Positions 50,001 to 62,000 of a stretch of DNA of 64,000 bases are shown piece after piece; position 1 is the stretch's first letter; every line of letters begins with the position of its first letter. The notes under the pieces are model-generated. The model was not told where the DNA came from. It did not search any database and saw nothing but the letters and a program-made list of their open reading frames with translations. Source of the DNA: Vanessa cardui. Taxonomy: Eukaryota > Arthropoda > Insecta > Lepidoptera > Nymphalidae. The position numbers and the translations under genes are program-made. The DNA lies in assembly GCF_905220365.1 (NCBI RefSeq), contig NC_061146.1, positions 11,039,538-11,103,537 of the forward strand, read 5' to 3'.

Positions 50001-53000
50001 ACAAGCTCCCCGGCCACGCTGTTATGTTCGCGATAAACTACTGAACGGTTTTTCATGCGGTTTTCACTAACAGCCAGAGTGAATCATAAGTAAGGATTAA
50101 GTATATAATTTATTAAGGTTTTGTTGTAAATCTGTTGAAATAGAACGATAATTCTTAAAAGTGTCGGAGAAAAGCAACCAAAATATGAATAAATAGTAAG
50201 AATATTTAAAATAAAATTATGTCCACCCGTGGAGGAGGCCGGGACGGACCGCTCAAACTCAAATAACTTTATTCAATATAGAAGCATTACACTTTCTTAT
50301 TGATGGTCAATTGAAACACTACCACCGGCTAGTTGAAATATAATATATATTTAACGAAAAATCGTAAGTAAGCTTAATGGAGGCACCGCAGATCCTAAGG
50401 CAGAATTTTCTATCAAACAAGAGCGAGGTTTTCCAAGTCAAAGACATGATTTTATTTTCAACATTTGATAGTTTACAAACTCGAATAAAATTTTTTTTGT
50501 CACTCGAGTAGTGTTTTAGTGGATTTCTGTATCATATTGATAAAATAAATGTAAGCCTACTTCCAAATTTAAAGATCTTTAGAAAGTGGCCACCATCCCC
50601 CTGAATAGGCGATTAAATGTGTATACCCCAAGGGGCGCCAAGGGACCCGATCGACGACGCCAGGGTCAAATATTGCGACAGCTTGTCCGGGTCGGGGAAT
50701 TTGCGTGATCGCAAATTACCTAATCTACTGGTTGGCAATGCGCGTTTGAATTCAGATGGTTGTCGACCGCTGTTTGACAGCTTGGTGGCAGGGCTTTGTG
50801 CGCGCCCGTCTGGGTAGCTACCACTCGACTCACTCACTCAACAGATATTCTGCCGCTAAGTAGTAATACTCGGTAACGTTGCGTTTTGATTTGAAGGGTG
50901 AGTGAGTCAGTCTTAGTTCCCAAGGTTGGTGTCGCATTGGCGAAGTGAGGGATAGTTAATATATCCAACAGCGCCAATGTGCATGGGCGGCGGGGACCAC
51001 TTGACATCAGGTGGCCCATTTGCCAGTCCGCCTTACATATTAAAGCTCTCTGTGAGTGTTCAATTTAGAAGCTTTTCTTTGGGCGTACCGAGTACTGAAT
51101 TTTGGTATTCTATTTTAGTATTCGTAAAAGGATTCCCCCTAATACCTATTTTCAGGAAAGCAGAAGTTTCCACTCAATATTTCTTCCCTCTGATAATCTG
51201 ATGGTAGAATTTCGACCCATGGTCACCATGGCAATAAATAACGCGTTATTGGTTTTCAAGTGACAGCAAACTGTTACGTTTGACATTGGCAATATAGCCG
51301 TAAACAGTGAATAATTTAATTAATTAAATTATTTTATTTTTTCTTTTTTTAATTCGACCTGGTATTTGGCTTGTTTAACGCGGAGCAGCTATTTCTTATA
51401 CAAAGATTTAAGCTTTCTGCATTCCTCGCTATAAACTTGAACTGTCCGTATATTATTAGTATGTTTATTATTTCTTCATTGCAGTAGTTATAAAACCTCG
51501 ACCTTTTTTATTACATAAAAGAATATGATTACGAAATTTTGTAATTATTCCAGGTTTTACAACATGCTCGCTATCACTTGTTGCATTAGCGACCTTCTGT
51601 TTGACCTCAAATATCGAACAGGTTATATCTGTACAATAGCTCATAAACACTCGCCGTGAGCCGTCCGTCACCGTCCAGTTACGAGCGTGTCAATGCTAGC
51701 GGTCACCACTCACATTACTAATATAACTTCAGCTTTATCACGCCTGCCTTGAAACAATTAAAGTAAAGTAACATCCTCCGATTGCTGGCCACGGTTATCC
51801 TCCTGAGGTTACTCTACGCTGATCCGATGCTAGTAGTTGCATATTGGAAACACATTTAGCAGAATTTCGTACGGTGCCTCTAGATATATTATTTCCCTTT
51901 GTACTTCATGTATAGTCCTAGATTTAACCTGCCAGTGTCATCAGTAACTGTGTACGAAGACGTAGGTGTCGCGTGTCGGCTCGTGTGTAAAACCTCAATA
52001 AGGTCGCGAGTCCGTTTCAACCGCAGAGCAGCTGAGATGTTAATTTGTGGTAAGTCGAGGCGATAAGTGACGCCGTTGGTCACAGGCACGTTCGCTTGAT
52101 CGTTCTTTGGCTCTGTGGTGACCCTTCGTCGTCCGTTAGTGTAATCACAATTCAGTGCAACAGTAACAAAGAGTGAGCGTCCCATCTCCACGACGTCATG
52201 TGATTAAAATTATTTTGATGTTCTATTTAATTTTACGTGAGTGTCGCCTTAAGTTCGGCGGGTCCGGTATTTTCCAGATGGATGTGTAACATTTCCAATT
52301 ACAAATGCACCGCCCAGTTTAGAATTTATTGACAAAAACTTCGCAAATGATATCGCATCACCTCGGATTTGAATACAGGGGTATTCAAATCCGAGGTGAT
52401 TGTCTTGATGATTTATTTCAGTAATAAATAACATTTCTATGAGTTAAAATCAAGTGTGCTTTGCGCTGCGGTCACGAGACGACGCCGCCTTATTGTAGTT
52501 TAAGACATGGGTACAGTAATATGCAGCGATATTTCATTCATTCAAGTTGCCTGATGTCAGTGTTACGTTTCATAAATATTACACTGTCATCTGCTAAAGC
52601 TTTGAATTGTCTTTTTTTCGTATGTGCAACACAAACTCTTATACTATGCTCCGGTCTATCGGTCGGCTGGGAGTTGAATTCAGATTAAAACGTCCCGCGC
52701 GAGACGAACTTGTGATAACTAAAAGGCGGAGAGCTGTTTCTGTGGAGAGCGACCGTTACGTGCTTCAGAGCACTTCGACGTGAGAGTGACGCGGAGAGCG
52801 CTTGGTTAGATATCGCTATTAAAATAAAAGTTTAAAAAAACACCTATATCAAAGCATTATTTTCATTTTTTATGTCGAAATAATGTAATTTTGAAATGAA
52901 TTTACACAATTTGCAAATTATAATTTAAATAAAAAATAATGATTGCTTATTCGTAAGCGTAAGCTTTTCTCGTTCGTTATTGGTAAATAATAAATAACTG

Positions 53001-56000
53001 TTAATGAATGAATTCGTCGAATTTCAATATACGAACGCACAGCGCGGCCGCGGCGCGAGGTCAGGGTCGGGCGCGACAGCTGATCGGCCGGCACACACAC
53101 GCGCACCGCGACACACGCGCACCGCGACACACGCGCACCGCGACACACGCGCACCGCGACACACGCGCACCGCTACACACGCGCACCGCGACACACGCGC
53201 ACCAGGTCAGTCGCGCGTCACACAATACGTGTCCTAATTCATCTCCTACTTGCTGGTGAAGACACATCGCGAGGAAACTCAACCGCATGTGTCGCATGAA
53301 ACTGTGCCACGTGTGTCCGACCACACGACTACGGCCTCGGATTGCGGTCCGAGTCTTCTGATAAGGAGAGGTTGTTTTCCGAGCAATTTATTTAAATTGT
53401 TTGAATAGAAGTTTAACTGAACTTTAATGGATAGCAACTCCTATGAAAACTTAAAATGTGGTTTAAATCGCGTTTGCACGCTCGGTGCTCTACAGAGCAA
53501 TAGGTCACAATAGATGACAAATATATGACGATGGCTAGTATTCTGGAATCGAATTCCATAGCGATAACGGCACGTGGCCCGCTAAGCACACGTAGCGCGT
53601 AACAGTTGCAGCGCCTCAGAAGCGCATCCGGAGCGATCGATGTGCGCGCGGCGGCCACTCGCCACTATTTACTTTATATTTCATGTCGTATGTATGATTT
53701 CGGGTAATTGTTTTTTTTTTCATGTATTGTATGTAATGATGGAATAACTACCTCGGTTGACTAAGAGTTACATCGGCTACAGATCACCACTTACCTTATC
53801 GATGGGAGGTTTGATTCCCGGATCGGGTTTCAAAAATATCTTTTCTTCTTATTAAATTAAAATTCCACGCTAATCGTAAATTTAAATTTGGAATAGAGTT
53901 TTTTCAACGACAAATGTTCTTTGGGTCTGATATGTCTTCGCTCGCGTCGGATTGCCATCCTTGTTGTAGAGTGCTGGCATTTTTGCGCGTACATTAAGGT
54001 GTGTTTTAAATAACATAAAGCCAGCAGGTGGCAAATAGCCACCACCCATAACATAGACATAAGCCCCGTAAAACATTTCTTGCGTCACGAATAAACTGCC
54101 TTAGAAACAGAGATGCTATAACACAACAATACTTGGTACTGTTCTGCTAGATCTAGCATATGCCGAGTGGGGGGTACGGACCCAGGCGGACCTGCTGCCG
54201 AGTAATAAGGTAAATACCCAAAAATCAAAATTTGTCTCAATAATTTTTTTTAAACACTTAACGGCAGCAGCGGCTCTCGAGAACAGGAGGCTCGGGACAA
54301 TACAAGGTGGAGGTTCTTGATAATTTTCGAACCAGGCTAGAAAGTTTTTTTTGCAATAGATTTTCCATCATGTACAAGTATGAAAAACGAGCAACTGAGG
54401 AGACAGCGCGCACTCACCGTCCGGCTCCTCGCAGCGCGGCCCGCGCCAGCCCGCCGCGCACGCGCAGCGCGCCCGCCCGCCGCCCGCCGCGCACGAGCCC
54501 TGCCACACACGCCCGCTGAGACACCGCGCCCTGCGCCGGGGCCGGGGCCGACGCCTCGAGGCGCAGCAAACATACTCGGTACGGTCCATAGACGATGGCG
54601 CCGTCAACAAATCAACCAGCCCCTCACGCGTGGCTGGTCATCGAAATCAGCTCCGAAATTCTTTTGAGTAAATTTGCTGCACCTCGGAAGTTTCGGATTG
54701 GGCCCCCCCGCCCGGTCGAAAAATTGACCGTCGAATGCGGCGCCCACTCACGTTGTTCAGGCAGTAGTCCTCGCACAGAGCCCGCTCCCGATCCCGGCAC
54801 GCCGCGCCCTCCGGCCCGTCGGCGCACTCGGTGCAGTTGGCGCCTGGCGGATAGGCACCGTGAGTACAGGGAGTGAGGTTAACAGCTGAGAGCGTCGGCA
54901 CTCACCCGCCAGCCCGCGCGCGCACGCCGCCGCCTCGCAGCGCGCGCCGCCGCGCCCCGCGTAGCACGCGCACTGCGACACACGCACTCTTACACCACCC
55001 GTCACCACTCGCTTCAAACGCTACTACTAGCAATTGTTAACATTAAACGATACGCTACGATATTCTATTGGGACACTGATGCAATTTTGGGGAAGTTAAT
55101 CGTATCTAGGTGGAGTGAGATGAAGGTGGTCACCATCAGCGCGGGCAAGTTGTCGTCGCCGACGTGCGTGTGGTTGGCGCTCTCGTCGGCCAGGTGGCAG
55201 CGGCCGCGCCGGTTGCAGTGCGCGGCGCAGCGGTAGTGCTGGCAGCGGGCGCCCGCGTACTCGCCGGGGCACGCGCACGCCTCCGCCGCGCCCACGCGCA
55301 CGCACGTGCCCGGCCCGCACGCCAGCGAGCACGCAGTCGCGTTGGCGCTTGCGTTTGTGCTTTCGCTCGATATGACGCACTCGCGATGCCCCTTGTGGTG
55401 AACAGATTGACAATGAGCACGGAAGTTTCTTTCGATGCCGCTTTCAAAATATACCATAGAGAAGCTTCGCTCGCGCTCACGTCGGTGGGGCCGAGGCCGT
55501 CGGCGCTGAGGCCGTCGGGGCACAGGCAGGCGCGGCCGGCGCCGCTGCGCACGCACAGCGCGCTCGCCGCGCACGCCGCCGCCCGGCACGGGTCCTCCGC
55601 TGCGGCGCGACCACCCAGTCAGTCATGACACTCGTTATTTACCTTCAGTGGTGACACTCAGCGGGTGCGGCACATCTCGCAGCGACTCACCGGCGGGCAG
55701 CATGTAGAACAGCGCGGGGTGCAGGATGGCCAGCGCGGACACGGGCGCGCGGTGGCGCGGCGGCGCGTGCGCGTGCGCGTGCGCAGAGGCGTTGGCGGGC
55801 GCGCGCCGCGGCAGCGCCAGCAGCCCGCGCGGCGTGGCGCACCACACCGCCTCCTCCCACACCGCCATGCGCAAGCACGTGCGGCTGCTGACGCGCTGCC
55901 ACTCTACACCCTCTGCATGAAACAAAGTATAGTCGAAGCACATTACGAAACGAAAGGGATCGAAAATTCAAGGTGTACTCTAATACAGTATGACGCCACG

Positions 56001-59000
56001 CAAATTGCGATACTCGTCGCACCTTTCTCCTTGTCGACGTGCGGCGGCGCCGGCGACGCGGCGTCGGAGCGGAACAGCACGTGCGTAGCGCGGTCCGAGC
56101 CGTCGAGGGCGAAGCTGTCGAGCGTCGAGTAGTACGCGTCCAGCACGTACAGCCGAGCAGCGGGCGCCAGCAGCGCCAGCGCCGACGGGCGCCGCGTGCG
56201 CGCCCGCACCACCCAGCGCAGGTTGCTGCCGTCCAGGCGCGCGCACAGCACGCCGCCCCACGCGCCGCGCTCCGACCAGAATATCTCGCTGCGGGAGAGA
56301 CGAGCCGTCAGGCGGGGCCGGCCGCGCGCTCGCGCGTCGCGCCGCACCTACCCCGTCTGCACGGAGATGGCGACGTCGTCGGGCTCCGCGCCGGGCTGCT
56401 GCCACAGCGTGACGCGGCGGCGGCCGTCCAGCGCCGCCACGTGCAGCGCGCCCACCGTGCCGTGCTCGCGCGCCCGCAGCACGCCCAGCGCGTCGCGCGT
56501 GGCGGGCGGCGCCGCGCGCACGCTAGTCCAGTACAGGCGCTCCGACACCGGGTCCACCGCCACGCCGCGGACGATCCCGCCGTCGTTCACCTGTCGAGTG
56601 TCAGGGATCGCACCGGTGTCGAGACTGACCCCAGTCGATTTGCAGTAGAGCAGGCTCGCGTGACTCACGACGGTGTCGGCGTCGGCCGTGTCGGGCAGCG
56701 CGTCGGGCAGCGCGGGCAGCGCGGCGTGCGCGGCGGGCGCGGCCAGCTTGGCGCGCGCGGGCGGCGCGCTGCGCAGGCGCACGCGGCGCACGCGGCCGGC
56801 GCCGTCGGCCCACCACGCCCACCACGCGCCGCCCACCGGCGCCACCGCCAGCGACACTATCTCCGCGCTGAGACACATCGGCCCGTTAGATCGGTTAATT
56901 ATTTAATGTTTTAGTGAAGGCGCGCTTCGTGAGACTCGTCCGCGCACATTGTACTGCCGTAGTACATTTGTACACAGAGTAATGTGTTAAGACAAGATTC
57001 GTTAGGCAGTGACGGCTTTAGTGTTGCATTACTTGGTATGCGAACAAAAACAAATTATATATACTTAGCTATACTTAATTTTGACTTAGATGTCATAATA
57101 TTTAATAAAACTTGGCTCAATAGCAGTATTTCAGATAGTTAATTCATAGACAATCGCAATATAATATTGTGATAGACGATATATTGTGAGGATCTGTGGG
57201 TTAAAGTCTTATTAGGCGAAAAATCTATTTCTATATGTGCAGTCCATATTCCTTCACCGTTGAAATATGAGGTACTTGAAGGATTTATTCAGAACGTTGA
57301 AAGGGTAATTGACGAGCAATCGTCTATAATTATAGCAGGGGACTTTAATATACCTGCTATTCATTGGATTCGTGAGGACAATAAATACATATGAATGTTT
57401 TATTCCAAATTAAAATAATTCAACTGGTGCTCTTATAATTGAATTCATGTCGTTGACAAATCTTTTTCAATATAATGGTGTCAATAATGCATGCGGTAAA
57501 AGATTGGATCTTGTAACGTAACTAGTAGTACTAGTAGTAGTACTAGTAGTAACTCTAATAACCTAAAAGTAGATAACAGTATGTTTTCTGCTTGTCCGAT
57601 AGATACCCTCCACTAGAAATCTACTATGAAGCAATATGGTACTCTAAAGTTTAATTAGAAGATTGGCCGAAAAAATAAATAGAGCGATAATATTCACACA
57701 TGCGTAGTATCCATCTTACTGAGTGCGAAGTAATAGACAAACTCAGAAATCTGAATATAAATAAAGGGGCAGGACCGGATGATATACCATCAGTATTTGT
57801 GAAACGGTGTGCAGAATCATTAGCTAGACCCTTATTATTAATCTACAATAAATCATTAAGTTCTGGTGAAATGAAAAGTACGTGGAAAATAGCAAGACTT
57901 ATTCCTATTTATAAAAAGGTAAATCTGAAATAAAAAATTATAGACCAATATGTATTTTGTTAGCATTTGCTAAGATTTTTGAATCATTAATTTGTCCAGT
58001 TTTGACATGGCACATGAAGTCTGTAGTTTCCGTGAATCAGCATGGTTTTATTCAAAGGAGATCTACATTGCCTAATTTAACACTATTTATTGATGACTTA
58101 TCGGAAAGCATAGACTACAATAATCCAATAGACTGCATATATACGGATTTCTCTAAAGCATGCGATGTAATTGACCATAATATTTTACTACATAAACTTG
58201 GAAGCTATGGTATATGCGGAAGTTTTGGTAAGTAGCTGAAATCTTATTTAATAAATAGAGAAACGAATGTTGTTATTGGGGGATATCAATCCTATACATT
58301 TATTGCTACATTTGGAGTTCCACAAGGCTCTCACCTCGGCCCATTATTATTCGGAATATTTATCAACGATATTGCAAAATGTTTTAATAACAGTAAGTTT
58401 TCTCTATATGCGGACGATCTTAAATTTTATAAAAAAAATAATAGTATTGATGATTGTAAATTAATGCAACAAAACTTGGATAGACTTTCGGTATGGTGTG
58501 AAAAGAATAAAATGAAATTAAATCAAAAATGTTACATTATAACTTTCGGTAGGAAATTATTTAAAACTAGCTATACCCACCCGCTTCGCTAGGCATTAGT
58601 CGCAGAATTTTTTTTTTTTCATTTTGTAATTAATTACTGATCATCAACAATGTACAATAATAAAGCAACAAATCAAGAAACATTCGAGATCTAATCAAAT
58701 TCTTATAAAAAAATATTTAATATTCGTCATCTATTTCATCTTCTTCAATGATGTTCTTGATAAGATAGGCTGCAGACTGGTCATGACACCCATAAACTTA
58801 TACGATGTTATATAGGTACGATAAAATTTTTAATTAAATTTCTATAGTCTGTAAAAGTTTGCATCAAACCAACACGTCTTCTTTTATCCGGTTCTATCGA
58901 ATATCGATGTTATTGACATTTACAACCATGTCAATACTTGCGAACGTATATCAAAGCATATGTCTTGGACTTCCACTGTACGAAGATCTTTGTCCAATAT

Positions 59001-62000
59001 CAGCAGATACTATATTATTCGATATTGTATCTCGTAAATAAATGTACTCTTTGGCTCAGAGTTTTGATTGGTTGTATCGAATGTAGTTTAATCGTTCGTT
59101 CTCGACCATAGCGTACATGTCAACAATGAATTGTTACAACAGTTGACGACACTTCAGAATATGGTTAGATTGATTATCTCTAATCATTATAAGATATGCA
59201 AAAAAAATCCATACAACTAACTCTTCTATGTCACAGAGCCTGTCGTGAGAATATTTTAATACAGTCCGAGATGATATCCATCTCGGACTGTATCAAATCA
59301 CCCTCACCCAAATCATCATCCATCCATAATTGGATAATCATAATAATTGTCATACGATTGATGTGTTTCAGCGACACCTTGATTGTTTTTGTATCGCTTA
59401 ATGATAACAACATCTCGTTTTGTTATTTCTGTACCAACAACTACAGCTGTGACTTCAGGAGCTACGCCAGCTTAAAAATGCCTTTCATGCTCTGCATTCA
59501 ATGGCGTTCTATCTGCATTAATAATGACTTTGAATCATTTGTCGTTTCACCTTCTAGAGCAGTTTTAAAATCTTTAACTAAACATTTATTTTCATAAAGC
59601 ATACCTAATCCTAAATTTAGCGATGATTTCTCGATTAGTTGTGGTACTGAACATGCATCGAAGATTAATCTTTTTCTACGTTGTCCATGGAATAAATGTC
59701 CAGAAACTGGAGATTTTATTTAGATAGTGAAAGAAGTGAATCAATCATATGATACACTTTAAACGTAGACGCGAAATTATTGAATTGTACAATATTTGTT
59801 GCTTCAAATGATGTCATTTCAAAGAAAGAATTGTAATTTCTAATATGCTTAAGGAAATATTCAGACTCCTCAGTATTTCCTGTAACGTAGATAAGAAGAG
59901 GTTCTGATGGTTCAATCAGATGTGATAAATACATTTTGCCAGTGGTGTAGCACTATACCAGCAGTTTATTTTAAACATCATAGCGTGACAATATGGGCAT
60001 ACTATATTCATTGAACCAATGATCACATCGAGATTTATTGAGATTGGTTCTAGTTCTTGACTTGGTTTATTTTAATCGTTGATAATCCAGTCGTTGGGCT
60101 CGCTCAGTCAGGTTTTTCAGTATCTCTTGATGAAGGTGCTTGTTCGAAGATCTGGAACTTGATCATTACGTTGACTAGCGGTTTTTGCAACTCTCAAAGT
60201 AGAAATTCGGATTCTATTTGTTTCTTAACGTATTTCTTGTTGCTATGTTGTTTCCGTAGCTCTTTTGGATGACGCTGCGCATATATTGTTGATGTTCTGA
60301 TCTTTTATTTCTTCAATGGCATGGTGGTTTCTATTTATATAAATTATTTGATTCAATGATGATCAATGATTTTCATATTTTATACTTATCGGTTGAATGG
60401 CATAGAAATGCATCGTGAATAATCACTTTCTCCGTGAAAAAAGTACTCATTTTCGTAACAATCGGTTGAACGGTGTTGATATATTTATATCGCAGCGCTA
60501 CCTAATGATATTTGGGATGATTGAGAATGTTATAAACGCAGGAATAGACAAATATAATCAGAAAGCTTCGAACTACTAAGCTATTGGGAGTGACACGTGT
60601 TATTGTGAGTTAACCATAAAAGATAGACAAAGGCTGTCATGGAATATTTTTTACATAATTTTAAGGAAAACATTTCCGTAATACACAATTTCTATGAAGC
60701 TTTAACCATTAAGGTTGTACACGCGACGGAAGCTTAAAATATGGAGTAACTTCTCCATTTCCCTTCACTGCTCTGCTCCTATTGACTGTAGCGTGATGAA
60801 AAGTATACTATAACCAGCTCAGGAGTATGAAAAATAATTGTACCAAGTTTCTTTAAAATCCGTCGACTAGTTTTTGTTTCTATAACGGTTATACGGGCGG
60901 ACAGACAGACAGACAGACAGACAGACAAAAATTTTACTGATTGCATTTTTGCCATCAGTATCGACCCCTTATCAACCTGATAGTTATTTTGGAAAAATAT
61001 TCCATGTACAGAATTGACCTCCCTACAGATTTATTATAAGTATAGATAAACTTCAATTACAATATAAAAAGCCATATTTTAGAAAAGTTCAGAAAATAAA
61101 TAATTTGGATGTTATAATTGATAGTCAATTAAGTTTTATACCGTTATATGGAAGTTACAAAGATCAGTTACAATTTTTCAAGACAATGTCACTGTCTAAT
61201 CGATCTAAAATTTTAAACGAACGTATAGATTGTTCTGTGTTACTGAGTAAAATCACGAGGTTATTCCTCGTGATTTTACTCAAGTGGGCAAGAGCCCAAA
61301 ATAAGCATAAAAAACTTTTCAATATAGGAATACTAAAACTAACTTAGGCAAATCTGCTCCCTAATGCAGGGCTATAAAAATCTATAATTCTATTTTCAAA
61401 CAAGCTGATATTGATATATTTGGCAACACTGAATTGAATTTTAAGAATAAATTAAGGAATTTTTTTTTACCATAACACTGTTTTAATGTCACAGTTGTAT
61501 TTGCTATAGCTATTTATCTCTAGCTATAGCTATTCCTATTTATCTATTCATCTATATTTATTTATTTATCTATAGCTATACCTATTTATATATTATTATT
61601 ATTATTATTTTGTATAATGTATTTTTTTTTCATTTATTCATGTTTACTTTATAATTTTAATTAGATTTTTATTTTTGTAATTTATTGCTTCTTTAACAAG
61701 CTCAGTAGTATTTTTCGTCTGATTCTTTTTTTTTTTTTGTCCTACATGATGGGTTTGCCAGTAAGAGTGATGTACATGGTAATATTTATTTAATTTTAAT
61801 ACAGGATGTATCTTGTAGAATTAGACACTTTGTATATCAGGTTGGCTTCCCAAATAAATAAATAAATGAATAATTATAAAAGAATGCGCCTATATTATAG
61901 CTGAACCATTGACTCATCTAATAAACAAATCCTTAGAAGAAGGTATATTTCCATCACGACTAAAAAAATCTATAGTAAAACCATTATATAAAAGAGGTGG

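Larger units (their letters stand above)
36445..54417 (-). other. Large LRP1 intron (18.0 kb) between EGF exons
   Basis: It splits two EGF modules. It contains many SINE, LINE and Helitron relics (listed separately), an (AC)16 microsatellite, a (GATT)n tract, a 16-bp minisatellite and two long fold-backs. CpG-rich patches at about 42270-42370, 43440-43700, 45400-45530 and 47790-47840 contain no exon I can support and could be regulatory. The stretches 39.2-40.9, 43.8-44.7, 47.0-48.0 and 51.1-52.3 kb show nothing else recognisable. Confidence 0.7.
58567..61046 (-). mobile_element. Helitron (2,480 bp) with decayed replicase/helicase coding
   Basis: Minus-strand 5' end TCTATACTTATAATAAATC at 61046, preceded by A; 3' end ...GGGTGGGTATAGCTAG at 58567, followed by T. 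Terminal TC and CTAG plus A/T flanks are Helitron hallmarks. Inside, a minus-strand frame at 59934-59716 reads HIRNYNSFFEMTSFEATNIV and STFKVYHMIDSLLSL, a pattern of Helitron polyproteins. Further decayed frames follow down to about 59230. A (CAGA)n run is at 60897-60927. It is not functional because of many stops. Confidence 0.78.
57025..61865 (+). mobile_element. Jockey-type LINE, 5'-truncated and inactive, interrupted by a Helitron
   Basis: Endonuclease remnants: FDLDVIIFNKTWLNSSISDS at 57079-57138 and GDFNIP at 57341-57358. The reverse transcriptase begins near 57700 (LNINKGAGPDDIPSVFVKRC), has a frameshift near 57920 and a stop at about 58234, and keeps GVPQGS (58317 on) and an intact YADD box (about 58408). 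After the Helitron (58567-61046) the frame resumes, with NNLDVIIDSQLSF. The 3' UTR runs to an AAATAAATAAATAAATGAAT tail. Clade assigned by motif resemblance. Confidence 0.82.

Noticed and set aside
51889..52191. 100-codon minus-strand open frame
   Set aside because: No recognisable motif, no splice-site context and it sits in a repeat-rich intron. I cannot separate it from a chance frame.
53093..53204. CRISPR-like regular array
   Set aside because: The 16-bp units are contiguous without spacers, in an intron of an animal gene; it is a minisatellite.
54368..54610. Earlier acceptors for the LRP1 EGF exon at 54499 (after GGCGCAG or GTGTCTCAG)
   Set aside because: Both give the wrong phase after the exon ending at 54752. 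Only the acceptor GTGGCAG before 54499 keeps frame and yields CLNNGSC, a proper EGF core.
56039..56914. A 291-codon Arg/Ala-rich plus-strand frame
   Set aside because: It lies antisense across four LRP1 exons and their introns. Composition is that of reverse-complemented GC-rich exons.
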